In this document: positions 38,024-46,624 of the stretch, in pieces
How positions within the stretch are numbered: position 1 is the first letter of the stretch
Layout: every line of letters begins with the position of its first letter
From: a virus
Strand: one strand, 5' to 3'
DNA: 59,567 nucleotides
IMG/VR virus record: IMGVR_UViG_3300027971_000004
Span: 1-59,567 of that record
Notes under the pieces: generated by a model
Seen by the model: only the letters and a program-made list of their open reading frames with translations
What the model was told of the DNA's origin: nothing
Databases searched by the model: none
Position numbers and translations under genes: made by a program

Positions 38024-38289
38024 GTCGGCCCTTTGGCGTAGAACAGGACACCAGAAGCGTTCTGGTACACCACCGTCTCAAGCGTCCCGCTCTGAAACCT
38101 TTGGAGGGTTGTGATCGGGATCGTTGAGCCAGAGTGAGTGGTCCAAGACATCGAAGTCATGCCCTTGCGAACCGTCAGTTGTCCGGGGTTAAGGCACTGG
38201 AGATTGACTTGGGTAACTGCTGCGCCGGGAGGGATGGCGTACGGACTGACGTTGGTAGCAAGCCCGGCCCACTTTTCGATGATGATCAT
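38020..38289 (-). CDS. Tail nozzle-like protein, N-terminal domain, 89 aa
   Basis: 'VSPYAIPPGAAVTQVNLQCL' and 'NPGQLTVRKGMTSMSW' resemble the start of podovirus nozzle proteins, where the chain runs on into the propeller. Here it ends after 89 residues in an ATGA overlap with the 787-aa gene. The two products presumably assemble. ATG 38289 overlaps the previous gene by 4 bases. Confidence 0.65.
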   Translation of the reverse strand: MIIIEKWAGLATNVSPYAIPPGAAVTQVNLQCLNPGQLTVRKGMTSMSWTTHSGSTIPITTLQRFQSGTLETVVYQNASGVLFYAKGPT

Positions 38290-39425
38290 GCGCCCTCGTC
38301 AGCCTTAAGCGGACTCCTCCAGCCACCGTCATGCCAGATTTCCCTGGTCCTGCCAGAGAGCGGGGCGAGCTGGTCTTGCTCTAGGGCAAGGCGGAGGTCG
38401 CGCTGATAAGTGGAGAAGGACTGGTCGGCCTTGCCGCCACGGATGCGATCCAGCCAGTAGGAGGCGCAGGAGTGAAGTGCAGTCTGCATGTGGCGAGCAA
38501 CGTCAGCGGGGTCGGTGATCAGGTATTTGTACGATGACTCCAATGATGAGCCGGGAGGGGCAATAAAAATCACATCCTCCCCTGGGCGGGATGCAATCAA
38601 ATGCTCTTCTGTGTAAGGAGTCATTGACTCTATGGAGCCTGGATACTCCGATGCAGTGCCAATGCGGATGATTGACCCCGGGCAATCCGGTGGGAAGTTG
38701 GCGTCGGCGCTAGTTATTTCGACAGAAGAAGAGACGGTGATTGTCCCAGTGCGAACTCGCGGCTCATGCCCGGAGTACTTGATCTGCCTTGGATAGCGAC
38801 GGTAGGTGAAGTCCAGCGTCTCTTGCGATGTCGGATAACCAACGAGCTTGAGGATGTACCCAGACCCATTCGGGTTCTTGAGGACCGTCCAGTGCCATGG
38901 CCTTCCGGACCTGTTCCCGACCCGCTCCAACTTCATCGCTTCGTCAGGCTTCAGATACAGACCGGACCACCAGTTAAACTCATTGGACGGCTCGTCCATG
39001 TTCCGGAAGTCAGCCGGCAGGGCGTAGTCGGTTTGGTAGAGAACGTATGCCTGGCCGGCTGCGAGAGTGCTGGCAAACGTCAGAGTTGTGTCCAACGCCA
39101 AGATTGTTGGGGACACGCGCGTGGCGACCTTGGCAATCGCCCGGCCGATGGATACCGATCCAGACGCGGCCCATGTGGGCCAAGTTCCGCCAGACAGAGT
39201 GAGTTGGTTGGTTGTGGCATTGAACGCCACCGTCCCGGTCTGATACTGGGGCTGGGTGATGATCCGGCCGTGCTGGTAGTAGTGCGACCACTCGGTGACT
39301 GTGGTGACTTCGCTATAGGCGCGCTGCACGGCCGTGCGGATGTCTCGCTGCTCTGCGTCCTGCGGCCCGCCGTAGGAGGAGACGATGAGGTTTTCGACAA
39401 GATCGAAATAAGTGAGGTAGGCCAT
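38286..39425 (-). CDS. Tail adaptor/tubular protein, 379 aa
   Basis: The N-terminus 'YFDLVENLIVSSYGGPQDAE' followed by 'TAVQRAYSEVTTVTEWSHYY' resembles podovirus head-tail adaptor or tubular A proteins. A central beta domain ('TLSGGTWPTWAASGSVSIGR') and 'FTYRRYPRQIKYSG' follow, then a helical C-terminus. It would sit between portal and nozzle. ATG 39425, weak ribosome site after a 30-base gap. Confidence 0.7.
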   Translation of the reverse strand: MAYLTYFDLVENLIVSSYGGPQDAEQRDIRTAVQRAYSEVTTVTEWSHYYQHGRIITQPQYQTGTVAFNATTNQLTLSGGTWPTWAASGSVSIGRAIAKVATRVSPTILALDTTLTFASTLAAGQAYVLYQTDYALPADFRNMDEPSNEFNWWSGLYLKPDEAMKLERVGNRSGRPWHWTVLKNPNGSGYILKLVGYPTSQETLDFTYRRYPRQIKYSGHEPRVRTGTITVSSSVEITSADANFPPDCPGSIIRIGTASEYPGSIESMTPYTEEHLIASRPGEDVIFIAPPGSSLESSYKYLITDPADVARHMQTALHSCASYWLDRIRGGKADQSFSTYQRDLRLALEQDQLAPLSGRTREIWHDGGWRSPLKADEGA

Positions 39426-39455
39426 TAGCGATGTGTCTTTGGTTGCATTTGTTCA

Positions 39456-39776
39456 CTAGTTCACAGGGCTAGGAGACTCTGGTGGCAGCAGGGCGAGGGC
39501 GTCGGCCAGGGGCACAATCTCTACCGCTGCCATGAACTCCGGCGTCAGGTACGGCAGAGCCCATGCCAGGATGCCACCCTCATGAAGTTCCGAGAGCAGA
39601 TGCCCGCCCATCATCCAGCGACCATCGGTCAGTTGCTGCCCGCCAGCCACATGGCGAGGATCGCCGTGTTCCTGTTGGATGGTGTACCACTCTGAGGCGG
39701 TCGCGTAGTCGTAGACAAGGGCAAGGTCTTTACACTCGTCGTAGGGCATCGGAAGCGTGATGTCTGCGAGTGTCAT
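39456..39776 (-). CDS. Small protein next to the fibre gene, 106 aa
   Basis: ATG 39776 overlaps the stop of the 435-aa gene by 4 bases. Mixed, acidic, Leu-rich at the end ('IVPLADALALLPPESPSP'). The size and position after a fibre-like gene fit a tail-fibre assembly chaperone, but no motif supports it. Confidence 0.6.
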   Translation of the reverse strand: MTLADITLPMPYDECKDLALVYDYATASEWYTIQQEHGDPRHVAGGQQLTDGRWMMGGHLLSELHEGGILAWALPYLTPEFMAAVEIVPLADALALLPPESPSPVN

Positions 39777-41080
39777 ACGTTCCTCGTCATGGCTGCTTGG
39801 AAGGCTTGCATCGCGGTGTTGTAGGCGGCGGCTTGCGGTGCGGTCATCGACAGGCCGATGGAGTAGCCGCCGATGCGGCCGTTGAAGTAGTTTGCTGCGT
39901 TACCGCTTGCTGCCCGATTTACAGCAAACGCATATATCTCCGATGCCGTTGGCGTTGCGGCGGCGAGGGACATCGTCCCGTTGGCGGTGCCGTTCCTGTA
40001 GATAGTTCCGCTTCCTGATGTATTGACGCCCATCCACATCCCGCCACTAGAAATGGCAGTTGTGTTGTTGAGGTAACTTCCTGACGTTGGCCCAAACGCA
40101 AATGCACCCTTGTCCGCGTAGTCGAAGTGACCGAGAGCAAACTGCTGCTGGCCGATGCCGCCTGCAGACTCCGATCCCAAGAAATACTGAAAGCCTCCGT
40201 TGGGCCATGTGATCGGATACGCCGCCAAGTGACGGTCGCTGGCCGAAAGAGTATTTGTCGGGAACCCAGTGTTGAGGTACTTATTGCTGCCGTTGCCCGC
40301 CAGCCCGCCACTCGCACCTGTCTCGTTGTAGTTCGCAGATACGAACAGCCCGCCCACGTTGGTGTCGGTGGTGTTGCCGTATCTCGGCTGGCTGTACGAG
40401 GTCGCAGCCGCGCCGTACTCACACTGCATTCCCCAAACGTAAATGAACCCTGCGGCGTCACTGAGTTCGCTGACGGTCGAAAATCCAGTGCGAGCGTCTG
40501 TGGAAGTCGGAAGCGTGAATGTCTTTGTGAATCGCTGCCACGTTGTTGTGACGGTTACGGTATCGGAGTACGAGTTCCCTGTGAGCCACTGGATTTGGCG
40601 AGTGCCAGAGTTGGTCTTCATCCACGCAGACACGGTCACCTGACGCCCATCAAGTGGCATCTGCTGGTACATCTGACGAACATCAAACGGGGCTGACGGC
40701 GTTGTGAGTTTGGTCGCGTATCCGTATCCAAGCGGCCCGACTTCAGTGGTTGCCGTGCGGGTGACTAGGCCATTCCCGCCAGCAAGCCACGCCGCGTTGG
40801 TCTGGTCTGTCCCAAACTGGAACAGGTTTGTGACCGTCTTGTCTGGCGTCAGATAGAGCGGCACCAGTGCGGCGTTGAGTCCTGTGCCGCAAAACAAGTT
40901 AAGCCGATAGAAGCGGTCGCGTAGCGATGCCGAGTCAATGGCACGGCAGAACGCAGACACCGCTGGCAGCGATGTGCCAACCGTGCCGCCGTTGGCAACA
41001 ACGCGAGCGGCCCACGCTGCCGCTTCGGGATGAACGGCGTTTCTGTTTTGCGGGCGAAGAAGGCGTGGAGACAGGCCCAT
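39773..41080 (-). CDS. Receptor-binding/tail fibre-like protein, 435 aa
   Basis: N-terminal 80 residues look like an attachment segment. Residues 85-235 have a jelly-roll carbohydrate-binding appearance ('MYQQMPLDGRQVTVSAWMKT', 'TVTVTTTWQRFTKTFTLPTS', 'IYVWGMQCEYGAAATSYSQP'). The C-terminal 190 residues resemble a LamG-like sandwich ('SNKYLNTGFPTNTLSASDRH', 'FNGRIGGYSIGLSMTAPQAA'). Both are common in phage receptor-binding proteins, so binding of host surface glycans is likely. Confidence 0.7.
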   Translation of the reverse strand: MGLSPRLLRPQNRNAVHPEAAAWAARVVANGGTVGTSLPAVSAFCRAIDSASLRDRFYRLNLFCGTGLNAALVPLYLTPDKTVTNLFQFGTDQTNAAWLAGGNGLVTRTATTEVGPLGYGYATKLTTPSAPFDVRQMYQQMPLDGRQVTVSAWMKTNSGTRQIQWLTGNSYSDTVTVTTTWQRFTKTFTLPTSTDARTGFSTVSELSDAAGFIYVWGMQCEYGAAATSYSQPRYGNTTDTNVGGLFVSANYNETGASGGLAGNGSNKYLNTGFPTNTLSASDRHLAAYPITWPNGGFQYFLGSESAGGIGQQQFALGHFDYADKGAFAFGPTSGSYLNNTTAISSGGMWMGVNTSGSGTIYRNGTANGTMSLAAATPTASEIYAFAVNRAASGNAANYFNGRIGGYSIGLSMTAPQAAAYNTAMQAFQAAMTRNV

Positions 41081-41081
41081 G

Positions 41082-41411
41082 TCAGCCCTTTGCCATGACG
41101 GTCATCGCGCAGGTGGTGGCGCCAGCAACGATGGGGACAACGTAGTTGGACGAGAAACAGGCGTCTGGAACCGGCATGATGCCGACCGTCAGTGCCGTGG
41201 TGACCGCAGCGCCGTCAGCGTAAATCTGAAGCGGAGCCACCACAGGATCGACGGTTCCGTACCAGTTGATCTGCGTGCCGCCGCCAGTGCTGGCAACCAT
41301 CACGCACGCGCCGCCGAAACGGCCGAAGGGAAACTTGCCCGAGGTGGTTGCCGCCGAAGAGTTGGCGGTGACAACCATGCCGGGAGAGAAATGGCGAGCG
41401 ATTTCGTTCAT
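41082..41411 (-). CDS. Beta-rich virion protein, 109 aa
   Basis: ATG 41411 overlaps the previous stop. Mostly Ala/Gly/Val/Thr with few charges ('GGACVMVASTGGGTQINWYG', 'AVTTALTVGIMPVPDACF'). It has the look of a small decoration or head-fibre protein. It precedes the receptor-binding gene by one base. Confidence 0.65.
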   Translation of the reverse strand: MNEIARHFSPGMVVTANSSAATTSGKFPFGRFGGACVMVASTGGGTQINWYGTVDPVVAPLQIYADGAAVTTALTVGIMPVPDACFSSNYVVPIVAGATTCAMTVMAKG

Positions 41412-41947
41412 CGGTTCTTGACCCTGTAGGCGTGTTTTTCAATGACCTTTTCACGGAGTTCGGCAGTCTTGGCGCCGGGGTTCTTCTTCTTCTCCCGGCG
41501 CACCAAGTCCTTGACGATTGATTCGTTGATGAGCGTCCGCTTTGGCGCGGCGGGGCCGGGGTCATAGTTGACGCTCCCGGTCACCATCATCTGCCGCTCT
41601 TTGGCTACGCGGAGAACGTCATCGTTCCCTGACACCCAAGCCTTGGGGTCGCGCCAGCCGCGATGGTTGGCGATGCCGCCGCAGTAGTACTTGCCCGAGA
41701 TGTTGATCCCAGCGGCCTTGGCTTCGTCAGCCACGTACTTGGCTTGGCGGAGCGGCATGGCATCTAACTGTTGGTTGTTGTAGCGGCCTTCCATGAACGC
41801 CCGGTCGGTTCCCTGCGTCCCGGGAGGACATTGCAGGGCACACATCTCTGCGAACCGGGGATTCTGGCCGTCCTCAACCATGCGGCGGTAATGGGCCTGC
41901 ACGGACGAGGAGGCGTTGGCGATGTCGAATGGAAGGTCCATATACAA
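41408..41947 (-). CDS. Protein between portal and decoration gene, 179 aa
   Basis: ATG 41947 immediately follows the portal stop. Helical, with 'SGKYYCGGIANHRGWRDPKA' in the middle and a Lys/Arg-rich C-terminus. Four Cys. Probably a virion or assembly protein by position; family not recognised. Confidence 0.65.
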   Translation of the reverse strand: MYMDLPFDIANASSSVQAHYRRMVEDGQNPRFAEMCALQCPPGTQGTDRAFMEGRYNNQQLDAMPLRQAKYVADEAKAAGINISGKYYCGGIANHRGWRDPKAWVSGNDDVLRVAKERQMMVTGSVNYDPGPAAPKRTLINESIVKDLVRREKKKNPGAKTAELREKVIEKHAYRVKNR

Positions 41948-43966
41948 CTACTGTCCCGGGGGAGGGCCTTGTGGCGGCTGATCCTGCGGAGGGCCTCCTT
42001 GCGGGGGCTGACCAGGAGGAGGCCCTGGGGGTGGCGGAGGGGGTGGTGGCACGGCGAAGTCGGCCACATCCATCTGGTTGACCTCGCCCCACTTGGCCAT
42101 GAGGGTGTTGAAGAGTTCCGGCTTTCCGGCCTGCAACATGCCCTGAGCGACAGGCATCATCACCTGCATCAGGTTGTTGAGGTTCTCTGTCTTGGTAGCA
42201 ATGTTGGGCTTCCTCGCGGAGCCGGCTTCGACCCGGTAGTCGTACTCCCTGACAATGGAGTCAGGGTCTTCCTGCTGTACGTGCATCTGCCACGCTTGGG
42301 CTGCCATCGGACCCATGAACGGGGCAACGTCTTGTGGCTGAATCAACCACCTCGCAAGGAGTGCTTCCTTCCTCGCAACGTCCGAAAGAGCGTCTTCCAG
42401 CGTGTTGGCATAATCGTCTGGCCTGACCGAGATTTGCTCGGCCTTCACGTTGGCCTCTGCAGCTGACCGGAACTGATTTCTGGTCATGCCGTAAATTAAC
42501 TCTGTCAGGCCCACTCGCCGGTCGAAGAGGTTCGTCACCTCCGCGATGATCTTGTATAGGTCTTCTGTGACTGCGGGAAGCTGGAAGACTGAGATCACAT
42601 CGTTGACCGACCGGCCGATGGCTTCAGAGATTTCCACAATCTTGAAACCGCCCTCCGACTTCTCAAGCAACTTGCTCTTGAGGTTCTCATCCGCAGCCTT
42701 CGACACGCCAATCAGCACTTGGCTGGACGCTGCAATGCGTGTTGCAAGGAAGGACATCGCCCAATTAATGAATCGAAGCTCACCGATCCCGGGGCGGATC
42801 AGCGACACAGGCCATGAGTAGCCAGGCTTGCCGTGCCACGCCAGAAGTGTGAACGGCCAACCGTTTGGCTCGGCCCAGAAAGGGATGGGCCACTGAGTGT
42901 TCATAAACAGTTGCTGGGGAATGCCCGTCTCGTCCACCTCCTCTTGGAGCATCTTGGGCGGGCAGTTCAGCGGGAAGTCCACGCCCTCGGCAACGACGAT
43001 GTAGCAGTTTGGCCCCATGGCATCGAACTTGCCCTTGAGGTCCTTGTCGGAGTCCTTGAGCCGGTCACCGAATCCAATCTTGGAGTAGACCTCCCAGTAA
43101 CAGATGAGGTCGGCCGTCTTGCCGTTTCTCTTCTGAGTCCTGTACCCACGCTGATCCTCATTCACCCGAGACGAGTAAGACTCGGCGTGACCCTTGAGGT
43201 CTTCAATCGACAGACCAAACTTCGCCGCCACCTCATCGACTGGCTGAACCCGCTTGCGTGCGGCCCAGCGGATGTCTTCAAACTCGTCGGCGTCAGGGTC
43301 CCAAGTCAGGTTGTCGATGGAGTCAAAGAACGACCCAGCCATCTTCACGTTCGACCCAGGTGGCGAATACAGCTCATGCCACCACACGCCAGCACCCTTG
43401 ATGAACGCTTCCTCCACAACCTTCCGAGAGTGACGCTTGAGATCAAGCTCGTTGGGTGTGTAGTTGAGGTAGTCTTCCAAGAGCTTGGAAACAACCTTGC
43501 GGCGCTCAAAGGCGAACTGCTGCTGCTCCATGCCCTGCTGGTACGCCTGCACCCCAGGATCGGGCATCATCACCGGCTGGCCGTCAGGCCCCATCACAGG
43601 GCCTTCTGGACCCATCTGCGGAACCGGGGGCTGCGGGAAGATTCCCAACAGCTGTGGGCCGATGATGGGGAACTGCCTGGCGTTGACCGTCCGGGCAGGG
43701 TTCCGGTGATGAATGACTGCCGAGAACAGACGCACGGCCTCCCAGACACGGTTGACCGTCATCCGAAACGCAGGTGGGTCGATGCCGCGGTTGTAGCCCC
43801 GCTCGCCCATGGCATAACTGTTTTCCCACATAACCGATGGGTCGCTCGCGTAGAACCCCATAGCTTCTTTTGCATCGTCTGTGAACGCCTTCTTGTGCTT
43901 TTCAGCCAAGTCGATGAGGCGGAGCCAGTTCTTGGCTATGGGCGCGAGCGGGTTATCGTTGGACAC
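41948..43966 (-). CDS. Portal (head-to-tail connector), 672 aa
   Basis: GTG 43966 has GGGAGA seven bases upstream. Size, place next to the terminase and the pattern 'RMTVNRVWEAVRLFSAVIHH' (wing), 'VVEEAFIKGAGVWWHELYSP', 'NLTWDPDADEFEDIRWAARK', and the helical crown with 'EVTNLFDRRVGLTELIYGMT' match portals of short-tailed phages. The last 40 residues are Pro/Gly/Gln-rich and probably unfolded. It forms the 12-fold ring through which DNA is packed and ejected. Confidence 0.85.
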   Translation of the reverse strand: MSNDNPLAPIAKNWLRLIDLAEKHKKAFTDDAKEAMGFYASDPSVMWENSYAMGERGYNRGIDPPAFRMTVNRVWEAVRLFSAVIHHRNPARTVNARQFPIIGPQLLGIFPQPPVPQMGPEGPVMGPDGQPVMMPDPGVQAYQQGMEQQQFAFERRKVVSKLLEDYLNYTPNELDLKRHSRKVVEEAFIKGAGVWWHELYSPPGSNVKMAGSFFDSIDNLTWDPDADEFEDIRWAARKRVQPVDEVAAKFGLSIEDLKGHAESYSSRVNEDQRGYRTQKRNGKTADLICYWEVYSKIGFGDRLKDSDKDLKGKFDAMGPNCYIVVAEGVDFPLNCPPKMLQEEVDETGIPQQLFMNTQWPIPFWAEPNGWPFTLLAWHGKPGYSWPVSLIRPGIGELRFINWAMSFLATRIAASSQVLIGVSKAADENLKSKLLEKSEGGFKIVEISEAIGRSVNDVISVFQLPAVTEDLYKIIAEVTNLFDRRVGLTELIYGMTRNQFRSAAEANVKAEQISVRPDDYANTLEDALSDVARKEALLARWLIQPQDVAPFMGPMAAQAWQMHVQQEDPDSIVREYDYRVEAGSARKPNIATKTENLNNLMQVMMPVAQGMLQAGKPELFNTLMAKWGEVNQMDVADFAVPPPPPPPPGPPPGQPPQGGPPQDQPPQGPPPGQ

Positions 43967-43977
43967 GCAGTATCTCC

Positions 43978-44304
43978 CTACTGTCTATTGCCCTTCCGGC
44001 CCTCAAGTTCGGCCACTTTCTTCTCAAGAAGTGCGACTTTCTCGGACAGGATGGCTTCTTTGCCCGCCGGCCGGGGTCCCCAGAAGCCGTATTCCTTCCA
44101 AGCCGGGAACTCTTGGACCCCCGGATCGTCCTTGTGGTGGACGCTGGCCTTCTCAACCCCGCCATAACCCGGGACCACGGCCCAAAGCGTCAGGGTCCGC
44201 GAGGCTGTGGTGGTCACAAACGCCATGACAGGGTCCGCGCCCTCATGGGCGTAGAACAGAACCATGTCGCCAATCTTCACTTCGGGCATTTCGTAGCTAG
44301 TCAT
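43978..44304 (-). CDS. Small protein between terminase and portal, 108 aa
   Basis: ATG 44304 overlaps the terminase stop (ATGA). A beta-rich N-terminal part ('VKIGDMVLFYAHEGADPVMA', 'LTLWAVVPGYGGVEKASVHH') and a C-terminal coiled coil ('KVALLEKKVAELEGRK'). Unknown; possibly a packaging helper. Confidence 0.65.
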   Translation of the reverse strand: MTSYEMPEVKIGDMVLFYAHEGADPVMAFVTTTASRTLTLWAVVPGYGGVEKASVHHKDDPGVQEFPAWKEYGFWGPRPAGKEAILSEKVALLEKKVAELEGRKGNRQ

Positions 44305-45986
44305 TTCCGGCTTCCCATCGGGCCAAGGATCACGCAGGCGTCTTCGGACGCCCGCTCTCGTTTCTTCTTCCTGTCTAAGTAGTCCACCCACCATGGAGTA
44401 GGACCGTAGGTCTTGGGTGGCTTGTGGTACTTCGGCTCATTGGCGCAGAGGTATTCCAACACTTGGCAGGCGTGGACCTCGCCTCGGGTCTGTGGTTCGT
44501 CGGTCACGTAGACCTGGCCGTTGACCGTCGTTGTCTTCTTCCTGTACCGCTTGATTTCCCTGAGGAGGTTCGGACACCCACCCTCTAAAAACTTCAACTT
44601 TGTAGTGCCGTCGCCCTTGATGTGCAGCGCCTGCCTAACGAGAGCCGTGCGGGCCTGGATGTCATCAGACCCCGGAATGAACTGCGTGTTCGTCAACTGG
44701 AAGCGGAACTTGCGCTTCTTGAGTTCCTCGGAGTAAAGCTCATGCGGAAGTCTTCCGGACCCAAGGTCACGCAGCGCACCGCCGTGCATGTCCATGATCC
44801 CGGTGTAGATGTTCTGCTCCAGGGCCTTGGAACAGAACTGCTCTCCCCAGATCAGCGCGTTGCAGTTGCGGATGTACAACTCGTCGTAGATCAGCCAGAA
44901 CTTCTCGTCTGGCGGGATGGCGAGGAAGAGAGTCGCCATGACCGCATGGCCTGGGTCGATCCCCACATAGCGAGTCCAGTCCGATGGGATTCGACCATCA
45001 GGGAGTTCGGACCTCTGCATCATGTGGACTGACGCATTGAAGGTCGGGTACATGAGCGTCGATTCGGTGGTGAACTCACCCTCGGCACGCATGCGGAGTT
45101 CATCCATTCCGAGAGCCGACCACCGTTCGATGTTCTTCTTCTTTTCTTCCGGGTCGATGTGGTCGTTGTCCAGGAATCGAAGGACGAACTTCTTGATGAG
45201 CGGAACTTCCTGGCCCAGCTCCTCGGCCTTATCGGCTCGCTCGCACAATCCAAGGAGCGCGTCGTTCTTGCTCCACGGCATGGCCGACCAGACAAACCGG
45301 CCCTTGCGGTCAGACAAGCGAGCCTGCATTTCGCCCACCCAACGCTCGTTATTAATGTCCTCGTCTATATGTACAAGGTCGGCTTGAAAGCCTTGCGGCG
45401 GTTCCCCCTCAGACGAGAAACAGTAAATGGTCCAGCCGTTGTTGAGTTCAGCCTTGTTGAGGTAGCCAGCGTTCTTCTGCACCCAGGACATGTCTTTGAT
45501 CAGCCGGGGCGGAATCAATGGCGGAGCGGGCTTGGAGTCCTTTTGACGAGGGGCATCGGTCCCGGGATTGAAGGCCCTCCACTTGCCCGTGTCCTGATCT
45601 TTTATGATGCGAAATGCCCCGGCCTTAAACAGCATGGGATAGACCACCATGCCGATGTGCTGCCAGTTCTTCCCGATGATCACAAGGTTGCCGCCCTCCC
45701 TGGGATACTTCCCGTGAGGGTCTTGGCCAGTGGCGGCGCGAGCATCCTCAACGAATGAACACGCACTCTTGCCTGACCGATTGCCGCCGATCACCAATCG
45801 CTCCGATGACATGCACTTGTGGAAGTCATCTTGCTTAGGCATCGGCACGTACAGACGCAACGCCTCAAGGCGACGTTCGGACAGTTCGGCTTGAACGTCC
45901 TTCATCTGCCCAAGAGCGTGCTGCGTCAGCCCGCCGATTGGGCCTTCAACTGGGGGTGGCGGTGAAATCTTGGGGTGCTTTTTCAT
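44301..45986 (-). CDS. terL: Terminase large subunit, 561 aa
   Basis: ATPase domain: Walker A 'GGNRSGKS' (residues 67-74) and Walker B 'LVHIDEDI' with Asp208-Glu209. Nuclease domain: 'YVGIDPGHAVMATLF' with Asp344 and 'IYDELYI' with Glu near 369; 'IMDMHGGAL' supplies a later acid region. This is the motor and nuclease that packages DNA into the prohead. The end type (cos, direct repeats or headful) cannot be told from the sequence alone. ATG 45986 overlaps the 60-aa Cys-rich gene by 41 bases. Confidence 0.93.
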   Translation of the reverse strand: MKKHPKISPPPPVEGPIGGLTQHALGQMKDVQAELSERRLEALRLYVPMPKQDDFHKCMSSERLVIGGNRSGKSACSFVEDARAATGQDPHGKYPREGGNLVIIGKNWQHIGMVVYPMLFKAGAFRIIKDQDTGKWRAFNPGTDAPRQKDSKPAPPLIPPRLIKDMSWVQKNAGYLNKAELNNGWTIYCFSSEGEPPQGFQADLVHIDEDINNERWVGEMQARLSDRKGRFVWSAMPWSKNDALLGLCERADKAEELGQEVPLIKKFVLRFLDNDHIDPEEKKKNIERWSALGMDELRMRAEGEFTTESTLMYPTFNASVHMMQRSELPDGRIPSDWTRYVGIDPGHAVMATLFLAIPPDEKFWLIYDELYIRNCNALIWGEQFCSKALEQNIYTGIMDMHGGALRDLGSGRLPHELYSEELKKRKFRFQLTNTQFIPGSDDIQARTALVRQALHIKGDGTTKLKFLEGGCPNLLREIKRYRKKTTTVNGQVYVTDEPQTRGEVHACQVLEYLCANEPKYHKPPKTYGPTPWWVDYLDRKKKRERASEDACVILGPMGSRK

Positions 45987-46128
45987 ACTCGCCGCAGCCG
46001 TCAGCTGCCGTCACCACTGGGTACGCACATGTCTCTTGGTCCACCCACCTCGGCGGATACCGGCGGCACTGCGCCCACGGCCCCGCCTCCGCGATCAGTT
46101 TGAACCAACGGCAGGTTTCGCACTTCAT
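45946..46128 (-). CDS. Small Cys-rich protein, 60 aa
   Basis: ATG 46128 has GGAG eight bases upstream. CETCRWFK and CRRYPPRW, then another two Cys ('CAYP', 'CGEYE') give a four-Cys zinc-site pattern known from many small phage proteins. It overlaps the upstream gene by 128 bases and the terminase by 41, in other frames. Confidence 0.65.
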   Translation of the reverse strand: MKCETCRWFKLIAEAGPWAQCRRYPPRWVDQETCAYPVVTAADGCGEYEKAPQDFTATPS

Positions 46129-46624
46129 CTACTATCTCCACTTTCTTGAGACTCATCGCCGCCTCCAGAACCTGTCTCCGGAGTTCGGCTTCCAGTTCTT
46201 CTTCACTCATCAGCTCAAGCGGCTTCTTGGCACCACCCATGGCCGTATTCCCTACGACCAGTCGGACAACCGAGTCCAACATCTTGGTCCTAAACGCACC
46301 GCCCACGGGAGCGTCGTAAAATTGTTTCATATAGGCGTTAGCGAACCCGCGGACTCCGCCGAAGTACTCCATGAGTACCTCCAGCAACTCCGAGGAGTGC
46401 GGAATGTTCGCCCCACCAATCCTCGCAGCGGCTGTGAAGAGATCGACTGCACCCTTCTCAATCTCTTCTAACTTCTTGTTCCGCTTCTTCTTCCTGGCGC
46501 CACGCTCGCCCTTGTTGCGGCACTTCCTGCACTTGGCATGGAAGCCGTCCTTGGACTTGTGGAAGTTCGCCGTGGTGGCGGGATAGGAAGTCCCGCACTC
46601 AATGCAAGCCTTGTAGTCAGACAC
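46001..46624 (-). CDS. Candidate small terminase subunit, 207 aa
   Basis: An N-terminal zinc ribbon ('CIECGTSYPATTANFHKSKD' and 'CRKCRN') is followed by a basic linker, a helical core ('AVDLFTAAARIGGANIPHSS', 'LMEYFGGVRGFANAYMKQFY') and an acidic helix ('MSEEELEAELRRQVLEAAMS'). It lies directly upstream of the large subunit, where small terminases are normally found. No family I can prove. The last 40 residues overlap the 60-aa gene and look less ordered. ATG 46624 overlaps the previous gene by 8 bases. Confidence 0.55.
   Translation of the reverse strand: MSDYKACIECGTSYPATTANFHKSKDGFHAKCRKCRNKGERGARKKKRNKKLEEIEKGAVDLFTAAARIGGANIPHSSELLEVLMEYFGGVRGFANAYMKQFYDAPVGGAFRTKMLDSVVRLVVGNTAMGGAKKPLELMSEEELEAELRRQVLEAAMSLKKVEIVDEVRNLPLVQTDRGGGAVGAVPPVSAEVGGPRDMCVPSGDGS

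Noticed and set aside
42833-44167. 444-codon plus-strand open frame opposite portal and neighbouring gene
   Set aside because: Antisense to the well supported portal gene, lacks a ribosome site and domain signal, and runs over several minus-strand gene borders.
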